NCBI RefSeq assembly: GCF_037975245.1
Contig: NC_092565.1
Location: forward strand, 19,015,999 to 19,079,998
DNA from: Apostichopus japonicus
Taxonomy: Eukaryota > Echinodermata > Holothuroidea > Aspidochirotida > Stichopodidae
Length of the DNA stretch: 64,000 nt
Direction of reading: 5' to 3'
How positions within the stretch are numbered: position 1 is the first letter of the stretch; each line of letters begins with the position of its first letter. This document shows positions 52,121 through 60,305 of this stretch, in pieces. Made by a program: the position numbers and the translations under genes. The notes beneath the pieces were generated by a model that was not told the DNA's origin, searched no databases, and saw only the letters and a program-made list of their open reading frames with translations.

Positions 52121-52671
52121 TACAATTAAATTAAGTACACTAGGTCATCAAAACTTTGGACTTGTAAGCAGCAATTTTGCTTACTGACATTTAGCTACAA
52201 GTACAAGCAGAATGAAGGCCTATGTTGTACCCACATCCCAAAATCCCAAGGCTGCATGTGTCTCAAAAGGTTCAAGATCATTCCAACAAAATTAAACCCT
52301 GCTTTGTATTGATATGTTGGTTAGTGCATCTGCTACAACTAGTGGGCAAAACTGCAGCTAGGAAATAGGATGCTGTTTATTTTACATAACTATTAGGGAT
52401 AAATGAATATATAGATAGGCCTAGCCTTGTAAATGCAAGGATAGCCTACTAACTTAAGCCTAGAATTTGTCTAGTATTAAAACACCACTCCACCCAAGGC
52501 TTAAGTAATGTATTGCCTAAAAGTGACACTCCAGTGAACAGACTTAGGCCATAGCCTTCCTTTATATCTAAGCTTACGCCGTGCCCTACTTTGTACTTTG
52601 TACTAGTACTACTAGAGCCAAGGCCAAGGGGGCCTTCAAGTTGAAGTAATTAAAATATGATGATTTGGGCT

Positions 52672-52735
52672 TAGCCTAAATAGTACATGACTATATAGGC
52701 CTACAGGCCTATATAGTCATGTACTATTTAGGCTA
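52672..52735. repeat. 64-nt near-perfect hairpin
   Basis: Arms of 31 identical complementary bases (52672-52702 and 52705-52735) flank a 2-nt spacer, AC. The left arm begins TAGCCTAAATAGTACATGAC and ends TATATAGGCCT. There is no mismatch in the arms. It could be a cruciform-forming palindrome, a microRNA-like foldback or the footprint of an excised or ultra-short transposon. Confidence 0.9.
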
Positions 52736-53180
52736 GGCATAAACTAACTTAGGAATACAGAACCCTTATAGTAGTATCATACATAAATTTAAGAGAGCTC
52801 CGCGATTAGGAAACAATATAAAATCTGTCACAACGAATTTAAAGAAGTTACGGTGTGGCGAAGCCCTATCTACGTTGCTAACAAATATGTCCAAAGCTTT
52901 AGTGTAATAGTACCGTAGAAAAGTAATAGTAACTATAAGTACATAGGTTTATACAAGGTATACGAAGCCTATGTGTTAGGCGACATTACAGTGCAACAAC
53001 AACGTAAAGCCGTATGTACTGTTGCTAACGATTAAGCAAGAACTTGGCATGATGTTTGAGCTAAATTTTTGTACACTTTTTACGGGTGAACAAAATCCAA
53101 ACTTACAGCGTCGATGCTTTAACGTATTGCCAACATTTTGAAACCAAAATAATGATAACCTACATTCTAATACGGAAACC

Positions 53181-53520
53181 TTACAGATCCGAAAAGTCTG
53201 AGTTACTTACCTGCAAATTATCCTCGCCGTTCCACAAGGGCAGAGAAAACCATTGATTGAAGCTAGATGAGAACGAGTTCAACCGAATTCTAACGAAGAT
53301 GTGTCTTTGCACTATATAAGGAAGCTCTAATACCATATACGGCAATTCTCGGTGATCAAGATCATGCATAATTCATGTTTTAACGTGAGCTTCGGTATTG
53401 GAAACGACTCGGCTTATTTCCGCGCCATCTCCGATTTGCCACTTCCGGTTTGTGCATCAGATTCGTGAAAGTTGCGCAATAACGGTCGTTTTCGGCGAGG
53501 AGAGTTTCCACTGTGAGATT
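53181..53520 (-). promoter_or_regulatory. CpG-containing promoter-like island B
   Basis: A cluster of sites at 53422-53480 lies upstream of the minus-strand candidate exon: GCGCCATCT (YY1-like), ACTTCCGGTT (53441-53450, ETS/GABP) and a perfect TTGCGCAA (53472-53479, C/EBP). On the minus strand CTTATATAG (53312-53320) could act as a TATA-like element. CpG is enriched relative to the flanks. The arrangement is that of a housekeeping-type, possibly bidirectional promoter. Site identity is by consensus only. Confidence 0.4.
53211..53369 (-). CDS. Candidate first coding exon of the minus-strand small acidic gene
   Basis: The minus-strand frame reads MHDLDHRELPYMVLELPYIV at the start and ends FSLPLWNGEDNLQ exactly at the donor GTAAGTAA (53210). 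The junction is phase 0, matching the acceptor at 51747, so a product of about 122 residues (or 111 from the second Met) is possible. The promoter-like site cluster lies just upstream. If transcription starts downstream of the TATA-like element at 53312, both Met codons would be lost and only a short upstream frame would remain, which weakens the coding claim. Confidence 0.3.
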
Positions 53521-53972
53521 TAAACACCAAAATTATTCTCAGATCTTAAGAATAGTCAAAGTAGATAGTTCCATGTCCTAGAGAATAAATAATAATAAAA
53601 AAAAAAAAATTACCAGAATTGTTATCTTAGTTAAAATGTTGAGTCCCAAAATTGGATTATTTTGGTATATTTCAAACATTATTTTGCTGCTTTTTTTCCC
53701 CGTCAAGCACTTCACCAAACCTGACGAAATTCTTAGCCAAAATAAGATTGCATTTGATAATAAGATGCACACTCTTAGGTTATATCACCCAGTTAAGGAT
53801 GCAGAGTGTACATATCAGAGTACAGGGTAGCTTATTCTTTCAAAGTTTTGCAAAAGCAGGGAGTTTTCTTCTTTGCCCTAGATTGTGATATCAGATTATG
53901 ATCTATATTGTGGTATGATTATTTCCAGGGCTGATTTATATAGCATTCAAATTGTTTACTTAGATGAACAGT

Positions 53973-53987
53973 GGGGGGGGGGGGGGG
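53973..53987. repeat. Poly-G tract (15 nt)
   Basis: Fifteen uninterrupted G. Confidence 0.85.
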
Positions 53988-54039
53988 CATTGATACTGTG
54001 AAGACGAATACCTCACTGCTATATTTGCAAAGCTGAAGG

Positions 54040-54083
54040 TTAAACAGTTCAACGAATACAGTTAAACAGTTCAACGAATACAG
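54040..54083. repeat. Perfect 22-bp tandem duplication
   Basis: TTAAACAGTTCAACGAATAC plus AG occurs twice back to back with no mismatch. A young slippage or break-repair event is likely. Confidence 0.9.
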
Positions 54084-55043
54084 ATCAAAGTCATTATCAG
54101 ATATTACCTGAGCTCTTGTTATTATTCATTGTCAAAACACAGTGAGTGGTATCAATGGATCAGTGCCAACTATGAGAAGTTGACTTTCAGCACCTGTTAC
54201 TGTGCATCATGGTCATTGAGACTAACCTTGTCCATACTATGTCAGAGATTCACAGACTCAAATGAAATGGATTAGTTACTATTGCCTTTTCTGAGAATTA
54301 TAAGGCCTTGGGATACTTTGAATGGTATATATTTCCTTTTATTGATAGCTAGGTTCATAGTAAAAATGTATCAAAACAGTCATCATACTGTGTGACTTGT
54401 GGACGAGGGTTGTGAACTCAAAACACTGAAAATGTCCTTGTTCCACCACATTAGTGTGGTCTGCCTTTGCATGGCATTTCTTGCAAGTAAGAAAGAAAGA
54501 TAAATATATGTAGTTCAGTTATTTGTGTTTCCTACTGGAATGGAAAATCTTTTGTGTTATAGCTGTTCACAGAAATGTGTTGAGAATTTTTTTTTTATAT
54601 TTTGCCTGTTTAAGGTTTGACAATTTTGCGATGTCATTAATGTTAAGAGTACATTTATATGGTTAACCACCTACTCAATTTGGCTTGTAGAAATTGCTAC
54701 AAATGATTCTGAAATATTCTGTGGTTTTCTAGAGAAATTTCTGTTTTCCCTAAAGAAGAATTACCAGAGTACAAGAATTACCAGAATTCTGGAGGTAGAA
54801 TTAAGTTTATATAGTCAGACTCAGTCGAAGTAAAAAAGTGTTGTGTATCTTCCTACCTAATGTTTTTTTTGGGGGGTGAGGGGGGTGGGGGTGGGGTTGA
54901 TGGGGAAGTGTCATTGCTGCTCCATCAGCTATTACCAGATTAAGAAAGTTAACAAGATGAAGAATACACTTTCAGATTTAAGTCTTTCATGCCTTCCAGG
55001 GAGCCTTTCAAACATTGTTTACCTTTTTTCTCCCCAAGCCCAG

Positions 55044-55160
55044 ACAAGGCTGTTGTAGAAGATTCCAAGATGAATGAAAAGGATTGGAATAATCTCTCTG
55101 ACACTAAGAAAATGCTACATATTGTTAAAGCTAGCATTGCCACACAATTCTTGCAAGAAC
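55044..55160 (+). CDS. KDM3/JMJD1C-like lysine demethylase, N-terminal exon D
   Basis: The acceptor CCTTTTTTCTCCCCAAGCCCAG is strong. After a split codon (phase 1) the frame reads KAVVEDSKMNEKDWNN, LSDTKKMLHIVKASIATQ, FLQE. It aligns without gaps to the KDM3B and JMJD1C segment that follows exon B: L.D in JMJD1C, VK or VNA, then Q.LQE or Q.VQE, with about seven identities in 18 against KDM3B. That identifies it as the next exon of this gene. The 3' end is uncertain. A weak donor GTTTGA follows GAAC at 55161; otherwise the frame runs on as RLRLF to a TGA at 55175-55177. The expected next block (GPYS..GYRV) was not found in the window. Confidence 0.65.
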
Positions 55161-55430
55161 GTTTGAGACTTTTTTGACAGTAAAAAAATCTGTAGCTTTG
55201 CTAGGAAAAGAACTTAAATAATGAATCTGAAAACTGATGGCTGAAATTTTAAACACAAACTATTTCCTGAAATGTCTTTAAAAAAAAATGAAGCAGTTTC
55301 ATGGTGCTCTCAATCCTTTTTTTGCATACATTTTGCCCTGTTAATATTACTACAATCTGTTGTTTTAATCATTACTGCTTGATTTTAAATCGTCTATAAT
55401 AACTTGTCTCCAATCCAACCTTCCTCCATC

Positions 55431-55436
55431 AATAAA
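55431..55436 (+). terminator. Candidate intronic polyadenylation signal after exon D
   Basis: AATAAA 254 bases after the in-frame TGA at 55175. If used, it would end a short transcript encoding only the N-terminal domain. A single hexamer in AT-rich DNA is weak evidence. Confidence 0.25.
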
Positions 55437-55648
55437 TAGATCGCTTTCCTCCATCATTTTGTTGGCTTATGGAACAAACATTTTTTTCTCTTGTGAAGTC
55501 TTCCCCCTGGATTCTTCAGATCTTGCCTGAAAAACTATCCGAATTGAAACAAGGGGATACATGTGAAAAGACATTCTTCCTCAGTTTTGTCTCATCTTCT
55601 CATTCCCTCATAATTCTCTGTAATTTGTCTGGCTGTGACTTTGGGCTG

Positions 55649-55662
55649 GTTACCATAGCAAC
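55649..55662 (+). promoter_or_regulatory. RFX X-box site
   Basis: GTTACCATAGCAAC fits the X-box consensus GTNRCCATRGCAAC closely at both half-sites. It lies 0.5 kb downstream of exon D. RFX binding is inferred. Confidence 0.45.
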
Positions 55663-55986
55663 TGAGCATAATTTGTGCCAAGTGCTGCGGTTTCCAGTTT
55701 CTAAGATGATATATCTATGTGTACGTGTTTATCAGCATACAGAGGCTCATGAAAAGGGTGAATGTTTCTCTGTCCAATTAAATTGTTTATAAAGATTCTG
55801 GGAGGAAAGCCAAGAATTTCCTATGATTTAAAGGAATAGTCTGTCATCTGTTACAATCAAACTTTTTGCTGATCATTCCAAAGGATGTAGCATTGCATAC
55901 ACTGCACTGTTCTTTTTTTGTTATTGTCATCTTTCATACTTGTACCAGCAGAACTGGGGAGTGTGTCCAATCAACTTGCTATCTAT

Positions 55987-56024
55987 TGTCTATCTGTCTG
56001 TCTGTCTGTCTGTCTGTCTTTCTG
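55987..56024. repeat. (GTCT)n microsatellite
   Basis: About eight GTCT units with a terminal TTTC variant. Confidence 0.9.
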
Positions 56025-57735
56025 CCATCGAACACATATGTTTTGAGATAACATTATTGGTTCCTTCCACACTGTTGTTTTAATATGGGATTATGGAAAT
56101 AATTAGAGCTTGCCAAAAGTACATATAAAAGATCATTGTAGGTCTTTCTGTGAAAATATTGCAAAATGCATCTATTTACCACCATTTGGTTTCCACAGTT
56201 ACTCCCATTATTGCTGAGTAATAGGTCCTTTTGAGCTTGCATCACTCTAGGGATGAGGAAGGTTCAGACGAATAGTCGTAGGGGATTTGGGGGGGGGAAG
56301 GTTGTTTCAGGTCATTGTCTCAAAATGTTTATCCTCACATGCTAAGTTGACAGAATATCACTTTCATCACAGTCGGAACAAAGTGAGGTTTGTCGTTAAC
56401 CATTCATATCCATACCTTGAGAGTAATGTGAGTATAATATTGACTCAGGATATGTAAATTAGATAGAAAGAGAGAGGGAGAGAGAGAGAGATGTGGAGAA
56501 AGAATAGATAGAGAGAAAGTAAAGACATATATCACAGTTGTTTTAATGGCTGATACCATCAACAAGTTTAATAGGAGGAAAATCTTAAAAAGTGACCTTT
56601 CATTTTTCTGGGACATTCTTATCATTTTCAATTTTGTGTGTAACTAGGGTGCACATACATAACAATGACTGTATGTTGTGAATGACTGCTGGAGGGGTGG
56701 AAAGATCATCGGTGTTGGCAGTCGAAGTTGAAGCAGGCGAGGAACTGCTATTTCAAGTATTTTTTTGAAGAATTTAACTCCATATTCTAAGGTTCTTTGC
56801 AACATAAAGTTCTCAAAGGCACATGTGCAGTACCTGTGAAAAGATTACTCTGGATAAAATTTCCACTTAACGTAAAAACTGACTTCTACTACCAGTATTG
56901 GTGGTACTGGTAAACTTGTGAATTCTAACTGTATGCCATGTTTAAGTTCATATATGTAGTTGTCAAGCTTTGATGATGCATATTGTCGTAGATAATGGAC
57001 GGACTTGACAGCTTTGTTGATGTTTGATGCTCATTTGTGGTCTCATACTTGTTGTGCATTGAGTTGTGGTTCAATTTGTGGTTTTGTTATAGATAATTAG
57101 CGATGTCACACCCCAGTATTGGTGCTCTTGTTTGTTACTATCCTCTTAAGTCCACCTGTTGAAGATTTATTCAGAATGGAAAATGTAACTCAATTTTAAC
57201 TTTGGGAAGGGTTTCCCCCATCTCTTTTTCACTTGTTTTAGAAAACCTCATCGCATCTACTCAGAGCATTGGCTTATTGTTTGACAATACTCGTCATCTC
57301 ACATCCTCAGTGTCTCTCGTCAACCATACTTTATATACATTTTGTTTTCCTTTAAGGTGTGTGTAATGTGTATTATATATTTCCATGGTATCTATACACA
57401 AGGATTTGAAGCTCTGGTTTCTATTTTAGTAAAGGCATTTGTCTGTGGCACATTATGTCTGCAAGGTAAATTACTTGTTTCCTTTCCTTCGCCTCTCTGC
57501 CCCCCCCCCCCTATAATCAACGACTAATGGCAGTGGGCAGCATCTGCAAACGAGCTCTCTGTCTCAAGGTGCCATTAAATATATGATGGATGTAAGAGAG
57601 TCCGCCAGTAAAGCAATTTGAAATGGTCTCCTCTCCACTCCGGGAAATCTCATTTCGATGACATTTACATAGCCCAGTTTTATTGCACAAGAATAACAGG
57701 CATTCGGAGTATGCAAAAATGGTTAATCGTAGCTG

Positions 57736-57928
57736 TTGGCGATGAAACCTCTTTCCTTCCCTGTCTGTCGTATCTTCCTTGATTTAAAATACATCATCGT
57801 TCATCACGATGGATGTCTCACTGAGGCAGTCTTTTGGGAGGAACTTTACTTAATGTATATTTTCCAAGATGCTGACACTGAGAAAAAGGGTACTGTAGCC
57901 TGCCTAGGTGCAATCCGCAGCGCAGAGG
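57736..57928 (+). CDS. Weak candidate exon with EF-hand-like ending
   Basis: An open frame ends YIFQDADTEKKGTVACLGAI then RSAE, directly at a good donor, GCAGAG then GTGAGTTT (phase 0). The spacing of Phe, DTEKKGTV and the following helix recalls an EF-hand, but the calcium-loop residues are incomplete. There is no clear acceptor; CACTGAG at about 57824 is poor. It does not match KDM3. It may be chance. Confidence 0.18.
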
Positions 57929-58059
57929 TGAGTTTGCTTTAGTAAGAATGCGTCACTAATTGGAGAAGGTGATAAAACAATAACATAATGAAATATGATG
58001 ATGCTGTTCTATGAGCTGTTTCACCGTGTCACTTTCTTTGGTCACTAGATGTCTGCTAG

Positions 58060-58450
58060 GGGTAGACAGCATTGAAAACCCCTCAAAGCAGGAAGGATGA
58101 TTGTATTAAATGAAAACAACAAGTTATTCATATAGTGAGGGAGGGAGAGACCGCAGGTAGGAGGGATAGGGGAGTTGTAGGGTAGTAGGAGGAGGGTGAC
58201 CTTTGGTCTAATGGTGTTAAATCTCCTCAAGGCAGGCTAATGGACATAACTTTGTGTAACAGAAAATAATCATTCCTAGATATGCAGTGTAGGGGGAGAA
58301 GGGGGAGCAGGGGGGGGGAGCAGGGGCTTGGGGCTGGAGTGTGGAGGGTGACCTTAGGTGTCAAGGTATTCGATCCGCTCAAAGCAGGGTAAATGGATAT
58401 CGTTCTGTATATTTATAGTTTGGAGGAATGGGGGAGGGGTACAAAGGGTG
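58060..58450. repeat. Degenerate triplicated segment
   Basis: Three passages share TGACCTTTGG or GACCTTAGGTGTCAAGG, then CTCAAAGCAGG or CTCAAGGCAGG, then a GGA[CT]AT[AC] word. They lie near 58069, 58196 and 58350, separated by G-rich blocks. Old tandem duplication, non-coding. Confidence 0.5.
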
Positions 58451-59754
58451 ACCTTTGAGAAAGAGGCATATTCCTGAAAATACACAGAAATGAACCTCAA
58501 TATCCCAAAAACATTTATCCAGAAGTGAGGAGTGGGTAAATGATTGTAATATCCACTAGATATTGTGAAATTTTTCCCTAGTGTTCTTGTGTATCTTTGA
58601 AAGTATGACATATTTGAAGCTGGGAGCCTCCCCCCCCCTATCCAGAATTTTTTTTAGGTTTTAAATGGTGCATTCTGAGATAATAGACTAGATGTATAGT
58701 TAAGTACACAGAAACGTTTGAATTTGTGTGACATTGAAAAGGGGAGTGGGACACACCCCACACCTATTTGTTTCCAATCCTGCCCAGGCCATATGTAAGG
58801 GAAGCCATTGACAGTTTCTAATGTTTAAACGAAAGTATTTTCCAATCCCTCAAAGTGTAATGTGAACAGTGGAAAACTTAGTTTACCTCTAAGTGACCTT
58901 TTATCAAGTTACCATATTACAGGCTGTTTGGGTTAACATCCGATATTATGTTACATCAAGTATATACTAAACTAATTTTTTGTAATTCATAATGAGGTCA
59001 GGGAGCCATATTTCAGTACAGGGTGGAATGTCCTACCTGGTTAATGATTATGTTTGTGACTCAAGGAAGTGCCAACATGGGATTGTGTTTTTTGTCATCG
59101 TCCCAGAATCAGCTTGTTGTTCTGCTTAGACTGATGAACAGTTAAACATATTTCTTGTATGAACTGAATTTGACCCGTTTTGACTGTTTCCTGATAACAG
59201 GGAATGTGATCACTGTAATTAGAGCAACTTTTGAGGTTATTTTTACAACTAGAGATTTTGTGGAAAAAATGCATTTTACTTTGAACTTGTACTGAACTGG
59301 TTATATATAGTTACTAGACTGTAAAAGGAGACTATATTAAAGAAAGATCATGTATTTGACTGGATATAGTCTGTTACTTTAGTCACAAAATTACATCACA
59401 AACAATGGAATTAGGTTCAATTATTGGATTAATTGGTCGTTAATGAAAGAACAGGCAAATTGAGTTGGGATATTTTAGGGAAAAGGTGACCTACTATAAG
59501 GCAAGAACCTGTTTATATTTCTAGTTTAAATGAGCAATGGTTAATAATACAACTAATGTTTTCAAATATTGTTTTTTTTTCTGGGATTGTTCTGATTTAA
59601 TATTTAGATTGGTACAAGATTGTCTATAGTAGTAGTCTAATACTCTGGTATTTAGATGGCCCATATATTGGAGGAGTGCCCAAGAAACAAATCAAAACTT
59701 GTCAATATTTGTGGGAAAAAAGAGGAAATCTCTTACCTCTCTTGACTTCTACTT

Positions 59755-60305
59755 TTGCACCTTGTCCCCTCCCTCCTTGCCCCTCCCTCCTTTCCCCCTC
59801 CCTCCTTTCCCCCTCCCTCATTTCCCCCTCTCTCCTTTTCCCCTCCCTCCTGGCTCCCTCCCTCATTGCTCCCTCCCTCCTTGCTCCCTCCCTCCTTTCC
59901 CCCTCCCTCCTTTCCCCTCCCTCCTGGCTCCCTCCCTCATTGCTACCTCCCTCCTTGCTCCCTCCCTCCTTTCCCCCTCCCTCCTTTCCCCCTCCCTCCT
60001 TTCCCCTCCCTCCTGGCTCCCTCCCTCATTGCTCCCTCCCTCCTTTCCCTCTTCATCCTTGCCCACGCCCTCCTTACCCACTCCTCCTTGCCCCCTCCCT
60101 CCTTGCCCCCTCCCTCCTTTCCCCCTCCCTCCTTTCCCCTCCCTCCTTGCCATCTCCCTCCTTGCCCCCTCCCTCCTTTCCCCCTCCCTCCTTGCTCCCT
60201 CCCTCCTTGCCCCCTCCCTCCTTGCTCCCTCCCTCCTTGCTCCCTCCCTCCTTGCCCTCTTCATCCTTGCCCACGCCCTCCTTACCCACTCCTCCTTGCC
60301 CCTTC
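59755..60305. repeat. CCCTCC-type minisatellite, about 550 bp
   Basis: More than 35 copies of a 14-16-base pyrimidine unit close to CCCTCCCTCCTTTCCC, with TTGC and TGGC variants. A longer module containing CTTCATCCTTGCCCACGCCC and TCCTTACCCACTCCTCC occurs twice (about 60050-60100 and 60257-60300), so part of the array was duplicated as a block. Every frame on both strands stays open because the repeat lacks stops; the predicted Pro/Ser/Leu and Gly/Arg/Glu proteins are not genes. Strand asymmetry favours triplex or G-quadruplex structures. Confidence 0.92.

Larger units (their letters stand above)
37339..55043 (+). other. Large KDM3 intron between micro-exon C and exon D
   Basis: 17.7 kb from donor GTAATGG to the pyrimidine-rich acceptor ending CCCCAAGCCCAG. 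It contains two inverted-repeat transposon copies, an AGTCTC-rich repeat, a hairpin, promoter-like islands and minus-strand coding candidates, all listed separately. A TATA-rich stretch, ATATATATAAATATATATA, lies near 39860-39878 just downstream of a CpG-containing segment (39730-39850). 40.1-46.4 kb shows no other gene-like signal. Confidence 0.55.

Noticed and set aside
59654-59745. Reading GPYIGGVPKKQIKTCQ after an AG at 59653, as the missing KDM3 exon after D (family block GPYS..GYRV)
   Set aside because: Only GPY matches, the acceptor is pyrimidine-poor, and the frame runs into the minisatellite with no usable donor.
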